Shown here: positions 54,039-63,105 of the stretch, piece after piece
Layout: every line of letters starts with the position of its first letter
Numbering within the stretch: the stretch's first letter is position 1
Origin: Leucobacter muris
GTDB lineage: Bacteria; Actinomycetota; Actinomycetes; Actinomycetales; Microbacteriaceae
Direction: 5' to 3'
DNA: 64,000 nt
Assembly (NCBI RefSeq): GCF_004028235.1
Contig: NZ_CP035037.1
Location: 1,798,001-1,862,000 of the forward strand
The notes under the pieces: generated by a model
What the model was told of the DNA's origin: nothing
Databases searched by the model: none
What the model saw: only the letters and a program-made list of their open reading frames with translations
Position numbers and translations under genes: made by a program

Positions 54039-54992
54039 TCAGCGCGGGCCCGCCCAGGTCCAGGGGGCTCGGGGCAGCGCGGCCGGGTCGAAACGTTCGA
54101 GCAGGCGAGCCGTCGTGACGGGCTCGCCCGGCGCCCCGAGACCGAGTGAGGTCGCGAGCTCGATCAGCACTTCGCCGGAGCCGACCCCGCGCTCCCGCAA
54201 CTGCGCGAGGGTGACCGCGCCGTCCCGCTTCGCGAGGCGCGCCCCGCTCGGGCCGAGCACGAGCGGCACGTGCCCGTACTCCACCTCGGGGGGTGATGGC
54301 AGACCGAGCATCCGCTGCAGTAGAATCTGCCGCGGCGTCGACGGTGCCAGATCGTCGCCGCGCACCACCTGGTCGACGCCCATCGTCGCGTCGTCGACCA
54401 CGACGGCCAGGTTGTAGGCGACGGTGCCGTCGCCGCGCCGCAGCACGAAGTCGTCGATGTCGCCGCGCGTGCGCCCGAGCACGACGTCGTCGAACTCCAG
54501 CTCGCGCACCCCCTCGGGCGCGCGTAGCCGCAGCGCCGGGATCCGGGGCAGGATCGCCTCGCGGGCCACCGCGCGCTGCGCATCGGTGCGGTCGCGGCAG
54601 GTGCCAGGATAGGCGCCGGGCGGCGCGTGAGGGGCGCTCGGCGCGGCCAGGATGTCCCGTCGCGTGCAGGTGCACTCGTACACGAGACCCGCGCGCGCGA
54701 GGGTTCGGATCGCGGCCTCGTGATCCGCGCCCCGCTCCGTCTGCAGTACGGGCTCCCCGTCCCAGTCGATGCCGATGGCGGCGAGGTCTCCGAGCTGCCG
54801 CTCCCCCGCGCCCGAGTCGCGCGCGCGGTCGAGATCCTCGATGCGCATGAGGAAGCGTCGCCCGCTCGCTCGCGCGAACAGCCAGGCCAGCAGAGCCGTG
54901 CGCAGGTTGCCGAGGTGCAGGTCTCCCGAGGGGCTCGGCGCGTACCGACCCGCCCCCCTGCCGCCCTGCGCACGCGTGCGCGGCGCGCTCAC
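54039..54992 (-). CDS. gluQRS: Glutamyl-queuosine tRNA(Asp) synthetase (GluQRS)
   Basis: 317 residues. Truncated glutamyl-tRNA synthetase that attaches Glu to the queuosine base of tRNA(Asp). APSPSGDLHLGNLRTALLAWL carries the HIGH-like motif; FLMRIEDLDRARDSG; zinc site YECTCTRRDIL through GAYPGTCRDRT; and a KMSKS-like LAKRDGAVTLAQLRERG. The anticodon-binding domain of true GltX is absent, as expected. I chose GTG 54992 because GGAGG lies 5 bases upstream; GTG 55004 is also in frame. Confidence 0.93.
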   Translation of the reverse strand: MSAPRTRAQGGRGAGRYAPSPSGDLHLGNLRTALLAWLFARASGRRFLMRIEDLDRARDSGAGERQLGDLAAIGIDWDGEPVLQTERGADHEAAIRTLARAGLVYECTCTRRDILAAPSAPHAPPGAYPGTCRDRTDAQRAVAREAILPRIPALRLRAPEGVRELEFDDVVLGRTRGDIDDFVLRRGDGTVAYNLAVVVDDATMGVDQVVRGDDLAPSTPRQILLQRMLGLPSPPEVEYGHVPLVLGPSGARLAKRDGAVTLAQLRERGVGSGEVLIELATSLGLGAPGEPVTTARLLERFDPAALPRAPWTWAGPR

Positions 54993-55138
54993 CCGATCCT
55001 CCACCCCTTCATCCTCCCACGCGGCTGCCGACCGGGCTCCCGGCCACGTCTCACGCCACCGCTCTCCCGCCTCGGCCGCGGCTCGGGGCCGTGCGGTACC
55101 GTGGTTGCGGTGCCCGTGCCATCGATCAAGGAGCCAGG

Positions 55139-56485
<1,347 letters not shown>

Positions 56486-56565
56486 CGCGGATCCCGCGAG
56501 GAGGGCCGAGCCTCGGGGCTCCTGCGGGTCCCGCGGAGCGCGTCACCGGGCGAGGGGACCCCCAG

Positions 56566-56608
56566 TGGTCCATCCCCGCGCCCGAGAGGTGGTCCAGCCC
56601 ATGGACCA
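56566..56608 (+). promoter_or_regulatory. Three TGGTCCA elements upstream of pdxY
   Basis: TGGTCCA at 56566-56572 and 56590-56596 (24 bases apart) and the inverted copy TGGACCA at 56602-56608, so the last two form a palindrome with a 5-base centre. Located 17-59 bases before ATG 56625. The pattern resembles sites of GntR/MocR-type regulators, which often control pyridoxal genes (PdxR); the regulator gene is not in the window. Confidence 0.5.
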
Positions 56609-56624
56609 GTGCGAGGATCGATCC

Positions 56625-57494
56625 ATGCGCATCCTCTCGATCCAGTCCTCGGTCTCGTACGGTCACGTCGGCAACTCCGCCGCGGTCTTCCCCCTGCAGC
56701 GCATCGGCGTCGAGGTGATGCCCGTCTTCACCGTGTGCTTCTCGAACCACACCGGCTACGGCTCGTGGCGCGGTCCGATGCTCAGCGGCGACGACGTGCG
56801 CGAGATCGTCACCGGCATCGAGGAGCGCGGCGGCCTCGAGAACGTCGACGCGGTGCTCTCCGGATACCAGGGCGGCAGCAGCATCGGCGACGCGATCCTC
56901 GACGCCGTCGACCGCGTGAAACGGCACAGCCCGGACGCGATCTACGCCTGCGACCCCGTGCTCGGCAACGCGAAGTCGGGCTGCCACGTCGCTCCCGAGG
57001 TGCAGGACCTGATCCGCGACCGGGTGGTGCCGCGGGCCGACCTCATCACGCCCAACCAGTTCGAGCTCGGCTTCATCACGGGCACCTCGCCCGACACGCT
57101 CGAGTCGACGCTCGACGCCGTCGACCGCGCTCGCGAGCTCGGGCCCGCCACCGTGCTCGTCACGAGCCTGCAGCGCCCCGACCGCCCGGTCGGCGCCGAC
57201 GACGAACCCGCCGCGATCGAGATGCTCGCCGTCACCGACGACGGCGCCTGGCTGGTCGAGACGCCGCGCCTCCCGCTCAAGCGCAACGGCTCGGGCGACG
57301 TGACAGCCGCGCTCTTCACGGCGCACCTCCGCGGATCGGGCGACGCGGCCGTCGCCCTCTCCCGCACCGCGGCGAGCGTCTTCGAGCTGCTGGAGCGCAC
57401 CCTCGCGGCCGGCAGCCGCGAACTGCAGCTCGTCGAGTCGCAGGAGGCCTACGTGCACCCCGCGCGCACCTTCGAGGCCCGACGGGTGCGCTGA
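56625..57494 (+). CDS. pdxY: Pyridoxal kinase PdxY
   Basis: 289 residues. Phosphorylates pyridoxal to PLP in the salvage pathway. SIQSSVSYGHVGNSAAVFPLQRIGVEV at the N-terminus, SNHTGYGSWRG, YACDPVLGNAKSGCHVAPEV, ITPNQFELGFITG, and the anion-hole motif KRNGSGDVTAALFTAHL with the catalytic Asp. ATG 56625 follows GAGGA; ATG 56601 is in frame upstream but lies inside the TGGTCCA palindrome. Convergent with the crcB pair. Confidence 0.93.
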   Translation: MRILSIQSSVSYGHVGNSAAVFPLQRIGVEVMPVFTVCFSNHTGYGSWRGPMLSGDDVREIVTGIEERGGLENVDAVLSGYQGGSSIGDAILDAVDRVKRHSPDAIYACDPVLGNAKSGCHVAPEVQDLIRDRVVPRADLITPNQFELGFITGTSPDTLESTLDAVDRARELGPATVLVTSLQRPDRPVGADDEPAAIEMLAVTDDGAWLVETPRLPLKRNGSGDVTAALFTAHLRGSGDAAVALSRTAASVFELLERTLAAGSRELQLVESQEAYVHPARTFEARRVR

Positions 57495-57503
57495 GCCGGT
57501 CGA

Positions 57504-57870
57504 TCAGGATCGGGCCAGCACGATGCCGAGCACGGCGAGCGCGGTGGCGAGGATCAGCATGCCCGGGCCGTTCCACAGCGCGGCCAGGTACCGACGGGCG
57601 GCCAGCAGGCGCACGCTGTCGAGGCTCGCGGTGCTGAAGGTCGTGTAGCCCCCCCAGAAAGCCGATGGACAGCACACTCGCGACCGGGTGGTCGAGGGCG
57701 AGGCCGACGAGCACTCCGAGCGCGAAGGCACCCGTCAGGTTGATCAGCATGATGCCCCACGGGAAGCGCGCACGCACCCGATCGGGCAGGCTCGTGTCGA
57801 TGAGGTGGCGCGCGGCCGCGCCGAGGCCGCCCGCGAACGCGATCCCGATCGCGAGTGCGGCGCCGCTCAC
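57504..57870 (-). pseudogene. crcB: Fluoride exporter CrcB/Fluc, second gene, frameshifted in a G7 run
   Basis: A complete CrcB protein of about 121 residues can be read if one base is removed from the seven-G run (57649-57655): first half ALAIGIAFAGGLGAAARHLIDTSLPDRVRARFPWGIMLINLTGAFALGVL, then GFLGG, and second half YTTFSTASLDSVRLLAARRYLAALWNGPG, where GGYTTFST is the channel signature. GTG 57870 overlaps the stop of the first crcB gene (GTGA). As given, the frame runs on into unrelated sequence. A homopolymer error is likely, but a real or phase-variable frameshift cannot be excluded. The stop is 9 bases from the convergent pdxY stop. Confidence 0.85.
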
Positions 57871-58331
57871 CGTTCTGCCCCCCTCGCCGATGATGGACCG
57901 ATCATCCGCCCCGCCAGCACCCCGCACCAGCTCGCGGCCCCGCCGAGCACGAGCGTGAGCACCGCGTAGAGCGCCGCGACGCCGAAGGCGCCGTCGAGCA
58001 GCAGCTCGGCGAGGTCGGCCGCGAGCAGGCTGTAGGTGGTGAACCCGCCGAGCGCGCCGGTGCCGAGCAGCAGGCGCGTCGTGCGCCAGCGGCCACCCTC
58101 GCCGCCCGCCTGGGCGACGACCTCGACGAGCAGGCCGAGCAGGAAGGCGCCGCACACGTTGATCACGAAGATGGCGAGCGGGAAGTCGCCGCTCGACCCG
58201 ATCGCGATCGACAGCAGGTGACGGGCGAGGGATCCGACCGCACCGCCCACCGCCACGACCCCCAGGTCGGGCAGGGTCGCCGCGATCCTCGATCCCTCGC
58301 CGGTTCCCGGCCGGCTCCGACGCTCACTCAT
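57867..58331 (-). CDS. crcB: Fluoride exporter CrcB/Fluc, first gene
   Basis: 154 residues, four helices. Fluoride-selective channel subunit of the dual-topology family; two adjacent crcB genes typically encode a heterodimer. GGAVGSLARHLLSIAIG, FPLAIFVINVCGAFLLGLL and TGALGGFTTYSLLAADLAELL are the family signatures. The first ~25 residues are hydrophilic (MSERRSRPGTGEG). A probable fluoride riboswitch lies in the 117-base leader, and the second crcB overlaps its stop. Confidence 0.92.
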   Translation of the reverse strand: MSERRSRPGTGEGSRIAATLPDLGVVAVGGAVGSLARHLLSIAIGSSGDFPLAIFVINVCGAFLLGLLVEVVAQAGGEGGRWRTTRLLLGTGALGGFTTYSLLAADLAELLLDGAFGVAALYAVLTLVLGGAASWCGVLAGRMIGPSSARGAER

Positions 58332-58365
58332 CCGGTCACTCCCATCTCGAACACACGCGTACGCG

Positions 58366-58423
58366 ATTGAGACAGGGACCGTTGTCGCATCGAACGAGGT
58401 TGGTTCCGGTGAGCCCCACCACC
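58366..58423 (-). ncRNA. Probable fluoride (crcB) riboswitch aptamer
   Basis: On the minus strand, starting 92 bases before crcB: GGTGGTGGGGCTCACC followed by GGAACCAACC, a short stem TCG-UUCGAUG-CGA, and CAACGGTCCCTG. This follows the crcB-motif layout (GGNGAUGGNGNYCNCC ... AACC ... stem ... CNNCCCU) with one change in the GAUGG core (GGTGG) and a possible GGG/CCC pseudoknot. Position directly upstream of fluoride channel genes supports it. No clear terminator or ribosome-sequestering arm was worked out. Confidence 0.6.
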
Positions 58424-58448
58424 GGGCGCCGAAGGGCACCCCCGCAGT

Positions 58449-60566
58449 CTACTCCCCCTCGGCGCTGCGCTCCACGGGCCGCAGATCGAGCCGTCGCAGC
58501 AGTTGGGCGTTGAGCGCCACCACGACGGTCGAGAGCGACATGAGCACCGCGCCCACCGACATGGGCAGCACGAAGCCGACCGGCGCGAGCACCCCCGCGG
58601 CGAGCGGCACCGATACCAGGTTGTAGCCGGCAGCCCACCAGAGGTTCTGCCGCATCTTGCGATAGCTCGCCGTCGACAGGTCGATCACCGAGACCACACC
58701 GCGCGGGTCGTCGCTCGCGAGGATCACCCCAGCCGACGCGATCGCCACGTCGGTGCCGGCGCCGATCGCGATCCCCACGTCGGCGCGCGCGAGCGCCGGC
58801 GCATCGTTCACCCCGTCGCCCACCATCGCGACACGGCGCCCCTCGCTCTGCAGCTCCTCCACCTTCGATGCCTTGTCCTCGGGGCGCACGCCCGCGAAGA
58901 AGCGGTCGATGCCGAGCTCCGATGAGACCGACGCGGCGACCGCCTCGGCGTCGCCCGTGATCATCACCACCCGCACGCCGCGCCGGTGCAGCTCGTCGAT
59001 CGCGGCGCGCGACTCGGGCCGGATCTCGTCGGCGAGTCGCAACGCGCCCGCCGCCCCGCCGTCGACGAGCACGTGCAGGATGATCGCGCCCTCCTCGCGC
59101 CAGGCCTCGGCCACCGGCAGCTCCCGCACGTCCTCCTGCTCGAGCAGGAAGGGGCCGCCGACCTGCACCAAGCGCCCGCCGACCTCGGCCCGCACGCCCA
59201 CCGCCGGCGATGACGAGAAACCGCTCGACGCCGGCACCGCAAGACGCCGCTCGGCTGCCGCCTGCACGATCGCGCGCGCGAGCGGGTGCTCCGAGTCGGA
59301 CTCGGCCGCTGCAGCGAGCGCGAGCAGCTCGTCGGGGTCGTTCCCCTCCGCGGGTGCAACCGCGGTCACCGCGGGCGATCCCACGGTCAGCGTGCCGGTC
59401 TTGTCGAACAGCACGGCGTCGACGACGCGCATGCTCTCGAGCGCCAGGCGATCCTTCACCAGGATGCCGGCGCGCGCCGCGCGCTCCGTCGCGATCGACA
59501 CGACGAGCGGGATCGCAAGCCCCAGTGCGTGCGGGCAGGCGATCACCAGCACGGTGATCGTGCGCACCACGCCTTCGTCGGGCCGACCCACCAGTGTCCA
59601 GACGGTCGCCGTCACGACGGCCGAGCCCAGCGCGAACCAGAAGAGCAGCGCGGCCGCGCGATCGGCGAGTCGCTGGGCGCGCGACGTCGAGCTCTGCGCC
59701 TGCTCGACGAGCCGCTGGATCCCCGCGAGCGCCGTGTCGCCGCCGATCGCGGAGATCTCGACGCGCAGCCCCGAGTCGGTCGCGACCGTGCCCGCGACGA
59801 CCCGCTCGCCCTCGCCGCGCCGCACGGCTCGCGACTCCCCCGTCAGCATCGACTCGTCCATGCTCGCGGATCCGCTCACGATGCGCCCGTCGGCAGGCAC
59901 GCGTCCGCCCGGCCGCACCACGACGAGGTCGCCGACGCGCAACTCGTCGGGCGCCACCGTCACGACCTCATCGCCCTCGACGCGCTCGGCCGCGTCGGGC
60001 AGCAGCGCCGCCAGCGAGTCGAGCGCCGAGGTCGTCTGCGCAAGCGAACGCATCTCCACCCAGTGCCCGAGCAGCATGATCACCACCAGCAGCGCGAGCT
60101 CCCACCAGAAGTCCAGCTCGTGATCGAGCAGGCCGAGGCTCGCCCCCCACGAGGCGAGGAACGCCACCGTGATCGCGAGCCCGATCAGCAGCATCATGCC
60201 CGGCTTGCGATCCCGGATCTCGCCCACCGCGCCGCTCAGGAACGGCGCGCCGCCCCAGAGGTACATCACGGTGCCCAGCGCGGGCGACACCCAGAGCGCC
60301 CATCCCGGCACCTCGTAGCCGAGCAGCATCGCGAACATCGGCGAGCAGGCGACCACCGGCACCGCCAGCACCAGCATGAACCAGAACAGCCGCTGGAAGC
60401 GCTCGGCGTGACCAGCGTGACCGGCGTGACCGGCGTGGGCTTCGTCGACGGCGTGGCCCTCGTGGCCCCTCTGCCCATCGTGATCGCCGTGACCCCCGTG
60501 ACTGCTCTGATCGGCCGGCCGCTCGCGAGCCTCGTGGATGGTCGCGTGGTCGTGATGCTCGTTCAT
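58449..60566 (-). CDS. copB: CopB-type heavy-metal P-type ATPase (copper/silver exporter)
   Basis: 705 residues. His-rich N-terminus (HHDHATIH, HGGHGDHDG, then tandem GHAGHAGHA coded by a 9-bp DNA repeat) binds metal. Eight helices; translocation motif VLVIACPHALGLAIPLV (CPH, the CopB subgroup), actuator TGES in SMLTGESRAVRRG, phosphorylation site LFDKTGTLTVGSP, and MVGDGVNDAPALARADVG. CPH ATPases export Cu(I)/Cu(II) or silver. GGGGGAGC precedes the ATG. A CsoR-like operator lies 80 bases upstream, fitting copper induction. Confidence 0.93.
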   Translation of the reverse strand: MNEHHDHATIHEARERPADQSSHGGHGDHDGQRGHEGHAVDEAHAGHAGHAGHAERFQRLFWFMLVLAVPVVACSPMFAMLLGYEVPGWALWVSPALGTVMYLWGGAPFLSGAVGEIRDRKPGMMLLIGLAITVAFLASWGASLGLLDHELDFWWELALLVVIMLLGHWVEMRSLAQTTSALDSLAALLPDAAERVEGDEVVTVAPDELRVGDLVVVRPGGRVPADGRIVSGSASMDESMLTGESRAVRRGEGERVVAGTVATDSGLRVEISAIGGDTALAGIQRLVEQAQSSTSRAQRLADRAAALLFWFALGSAVVTATVWTLVGRPDEGVVRTITVLVIACPHALGLAIPLVVSIATERAARAGILVKDRLALESMRVVDAVLFDKTGTLTVGSPAVTAVAPAEGNDPDELLALAAAAESDSEHPLARAIVQAAAERRLAVPASSGFSSSPAVGVRAEVGGRLVQVGGPFLLEQEDVRELPVAEAWREEGAIILHVLVDGGAAGALRLADEIRPESRAAIDELHRRGVRVVMITGDAEAVAASVSSELGIDRFFAGVRPEDKASKVEELQSEGRRVAMVGDGVNDAPALARADVGIAIGAGTDVAIASAGVILASDDPRGVVSVIDLSTASYRKMRQNLWWAAGYNLVSVPLAAGVLAPVGFVLPMSVGAVLMSLSTVVVALNAQLLRRLDLRPVERSAEGE

Positions 60567-60645
60567 GCTCCCCCGTCCTCACTGCCAGCCTGGGTGATTC
60601 AGTTGCGGCGCGCAAGGCCCGACCGGCGACACCCAGTCCAACCAG

Positions 60646-60662
60646 ATACCTGGTGGGGGTAT
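60646..60662. promoter_or_regulatory. CsoR-like copper operator upstream of copB
   Basis: ATACC (60646-60650) inverted with GGTAT (60658-60662), 7-base GC-rich centre TGGTGGG. On the copB strand this reads ATACCCCCACCAGGTAT, like known CsoR sites (ATACCC-N-GGGTAT type). Lies between the ACR3/SBF gene stop and the copB start. No csoR gene is in the window. Confidence 0.7.
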
Positions 60663-60665
60663 TCC

Positions 60666-61637
60666 CTAGCCCGGGATCAGCCTTGGCATCAGGCGCACGA
60701 GGGCGACCATCACCACGAGTTCGACCAGCGTCTGCGCCACCACGACGAGGGGCGCGAGCGCGAAGGCCGGGGGCAGTGCGAGCACCAACGGCAGCACGAC
60801 GAGCGAGTTGCGGGTCGCACCGCTGAACACCACCGCCCGGCGCCCGGCGGTGTCGAGCCCGACCAGCCGCGAGACCGCCGCCCCCGCCGCCACCATCACG
60901 GCGGCGAAGAGCACGAACACCGGCATCGCAATGACGAGCGTCGCGATCCTGCCCCCGATCCCCGCCACCTGGGACGCGACCACGACCGCGAGCGTCAGCA
61001 TCATCAGCAGCACCATCGCCCCGAGAACGGCATCGCGCAGGCGCGCAACCCAGCGGGCGCGCTCCGCGGCGAACTGCGTGCCAGCCGCGGCGGCGAGCGG
61101 CAGCACGATGAGCCAGAGCAGGGCTTCGACGAACGGACGCGCCTCGACCGTGGCCGCGATGTCCGATCCCGCCATCCACCACAGGAACACCGGCAGCAGC
61201 AGCAGCTGCGCGAGCATGAGCAGCGGCGTGGCGGCGAGCAGCCGTTCGCGGGAGCCGCCGGCGAGCCCCGCGAAGACGATCACGTAGTCGACGCACGGCG
61301 CGAGCAGCACGAACAGCACCCCCACCAGCACAGCACGATCATGAGCGACGAGGCGCGAGAGCAGCCACACCACGAGCGGCACGAGCACGAAGTTCACCAC
61401 GAGCACCGCGCCGAGGAACCTCCAGTCGCGCAGCGCTCGACCCGCACTCGCGAACGGGATGCCCAGGAAGGTCGCGTAGAGCAGCAGACCGAGCACCGGG
61501 GTGATGGCGAGTTCGGCTGGGCGCGCGAGGCCCGGCAGCAGCAGCCCCGCGGCGGCGCCGATGGCGAGGGCGGCCAGGTAGAGCGCCACCTGGTGGCGCT
61601 CCAAGCGCTCGACGAGCCGCACGGAGCTCGGGATCAC
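60666..61637 (-). CDS. ACR3/SBF-like transporter (arsenic resistance or bile acid:Na+ symporter family)
   Basis: 323 residues, about ten helices. LLAPCVDYVIVFAGLAGGSRE resembles the conserved Cys region of ACR3-type arsenite exporters, and VVFSGATRNSLVVLPLVLALP matches the SBF/ACR3 fold. Databases name such proteins arsenic resistance protein, but a true ACR3 has the motif with ArsR/ArsC neighbours, which are not seen here. GTG 61637 overlaps the stop of the cyclase gene, so a metabolite transporter for the cyclase product is an alternative. Confidence 0.78.
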   Translation of the reverse strand: MIPSSVRLVERLERHQVALYLAALAIGAAAGLLLPGLARPAELAITPVLGLLLYATFLGIPFASAGRALRDWRFLGAVLVVNFVLVPLVVWLLSRLVAHDRAVLVGVLFVLLAPCVDYVIVFAGLAGGSRERLLAATPLLMLAQLLLLPVFLWWMAGSDIAATVEARPFVEALLWLIVLPLAAAAGTQFAAERARWVARLRDAVLGAMVLLMMLTLAVVVASQVAGIGGRIATLVIAMPVFVLFAAVMVAAGAAVSRLVGLDTAGRRAVVFSGATRNSLVVLPLVLALPPAFALAPLVVVAQTLVELVVMVALVRLMPRLIPG

Positions 61638-62386
61638 CGGGCCTCGTCCCTCCAGGCCACGACCCGGGCCGGTGCGCCGTCGGCGCCCGCGAGCGGCAGC
61701 GGGAAGATCCCGAGCCGCGCCCGCTCGCCGAGCGCGTCGAGCCCGCGCACGTTCTCCACGATCGCACCTCCCCCGCCGAGCACCACCGTGTGCACGGGCA
61801 GCGGATCCGGGACGGCGAGCGGTCGATCCGCGGTGGCGGGCGGCGGACCCGCCGCAGGATCTCGCGGCGCCTGCCGGTCGGTCGCCTCGCCCGCGGCGCT
61901 CCGCTCATCCGCGATCCCCGCCTCGACGGCCGTGGGATCGGGGCTGAGCGTGTCGACCACGAGCACGCGCATGCCCAGGCACCACAGGCGCTCGGCGGCC
62001 TCGACGGCCAGGAAGGGATGCCGCAGGGCGAGTTCGCCGCCGAAGTGGCGATCCCACCCGGTGCAGATGGCCACGATCGGCGGAACGGCGTCGAAGCGCT
62101 CGAGCCCGAGCATCTCGCCGTCGATGGGCCGGCACTCCCCCGCACGATCCGCCCGCAGCACGAGGGCGTCGCCCGAGAGCGCATCGAGCGGCACCTCGTC
62201 GATGGTGCGTCCGCCCCGGATCGTGTGCGAGGGGGCGTCGATGTGGGTGCCCGTGTGCGAGCCGAGGTGCAGTTCCGTGACCGCCACGCCGTCGGCGGCG
62301 ACGCTGAGCGCCTCGCGCGAGCGCACCTCGGGATCGCCGGGATAGACCGTCATGCCTGCGGTGATCGGGTGACTGAGGTCGAGCAT
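61634..62386 (-). CDS. Cyclase-family protein (kynurenine formamidase-like amidohydrolase)
   Basis: 250 residues. LDLSHPITAGMTVYPGDPEV at the N-terminus and the metal motif LHLGSHTGTHIDAPSH (HxGTHxDAPxH, residues about 44-54) are definitive for the cyclase/kynurenine-formamidase superfamily. An insertion of about 45 residues (AAGEATDRQAPRDPAAGPPP) interrupts the domain before the C-terminal ENVRGLDAL. No tryptophan catabolism genes adjoin, so the substrate is open. The stop overlaps the transporter start, hence an enzyme-transporter pair. Confidence 0.9.
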   Translation of the reverse strand: MLDLSHPITAGMTVYPGDPEVRSREALSVAADGVAVTELHLGSHTGTHIDAPSHTIRGGRTIDEVPLDALSGDALVLRADRAGECRPIDGEMLGLERFDAVPPIVAICTGWDRHFGGELALRHPFLAVEAAERLWCLGMRVLVVDTLSPDPTAVEAGIADERSAAGEATDRQAPRDPAAGPPPATADRPLAVPDPLPVHTVVLGGGGAIVENVRGLDALGERARLGIFPLPLAGADGAPARVVAWRDEAR

Positions 62387-62442
62387 GCTCGAAGTGTACC
62401 GAGGAGCGGCCCGAGTCGCCGCGCGAAGACGGCCCGAAAACG

Positions 62443-62472
62443 GTTCAAGCCCCGCCGAAGCGGGGCTTGAAC
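62443..62472 (-). terminator. Rho-independent terminator for tRNA-Ala
   Basis: 13-bp perfect inverted repeat GTTCAAGCCCCGC (62443-62455) and its complement (62460-62472), loop CGAA, followed on the minus strand by CGTTTTCGGG. Lies just downstream of tRNA-Ala in the direction of transcription and upstream of the cyclase gene. Confidence 0.85.
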
Positions 62473-62482
62473 TCTGAAGTGG

Positions 62483-62555
62483 TGGATCTGAGGGGACTCG
62501 AACCCCTGACCCCCTGCATGCCATGCAGGTGCGCTACCAGCTGCGCCACAGACCC
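62483..62555 (-). tRNA. tRNA-Ala(GGC)
   Basis: 73 bases. Acceptor GGGTCTG/CAGATCC, D arm GGCGCAGCTGGTAGCGC, anticodon stem CCTGC/GCAGG with loop ATGGCAT (anticodon GGC, reads GCC/GCU), T arm AGGGGTTCGAGTCCCCT. Discriminator A; CCA not encoded. Followed by a strong terminator. Confidence 0.95.
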
Positions 62556-62655
62556 GGGGAAGTCGGAGAAATGCTCCCCCGACAACTCCTCTACTTTACA
62601 CCGGAGTGGGGTGCGATGCGCAAATCGACAGATCCCGGGCGCGTCGCACTGCGGC

Positions 62656-63030
62656 TCACTCGCTCCGGGCGCCGCCGTCCCCCGCCGGGGCGAGCATCGA
62701 CTCCACCTCGATCAACGGGCAGTCCTGCCAGAGGCGCTCGAGCTGGTAGAAGTCGCGCTCCTCCTGGTGGAAAACGTGCACGATGAGGTCGCCGAAGTCG
62801 AGCAGCACCCAGCGCCCGCTCTCACGCCCCTCACGGCGCACGGTGCGCACGCCCTCGGCGTTGAGCTCGTCCTCGATCGCGTCAGAGATGGCCTGCACGT
62901 TGCGCTCGACGCTGCCGGTCACGATCAGGAACGCGTCGGCCAGGCCGAACTGCTCCGTGACGTGCAGCGCCACCGGCGAGGTGGCGCCCTTCTCGTCGGC
63001 CGCTCGAACCGCGATTCGCAGATCCGACAT
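62656..63030 (-). CDS. rsfS: Ribosome silencing factor RsfS (Iojap)
   Basis: 124 residues. Binds ribosomal protein L14 and blocks subunit joining in starvation. SDAIEDELNAEGVRTVRREGRESGRWVLLDFGDLIVHVFHQEERDFYQLERLW is the conserved core. I chose ATG 63030; GTG 63033 immediately before is also possible. Lies between tRNA-Ala and the acidic membrane protein; in related genomes nadD, a hypothetical gene and rsfS occur together in this order. Confidence 0.95.
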   Translation of the reverse strand: MSDLRIAVRAADEKGATSPVALHVTEQFGLADAFLIVTGSVERNVQAISDAIEDELNAEGVRTVRREGRESGRWVLLDFGDLIVHVFHQEERDFYQLERLWQDCPLIEVESMLAPAGDGGARSE

Positions 63031-63105
63031 CACGTCGTGGGGCTGATTCGCTTCAGTCTTCAGTGTGTTTCCTTCGTTCGGCGGGCGCGCGCCCGCGGTC
63101 GAGAA

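Noticed and set aside
57649-57655. Programmed ribosomal frameshifting in crcB
   Set aside because: No downstream stimulatory structure or upstream ribosome-like site was seen, and fluoride channels are not known to use it; an indel is simpler.
60407-60440. Short regularly spaced repeats resembling a CRISPR fragment
   Set aside because: They are 9-bp codon repeats encoding GHAGHAGHA in the CopB N-terminus; there are no spacers.
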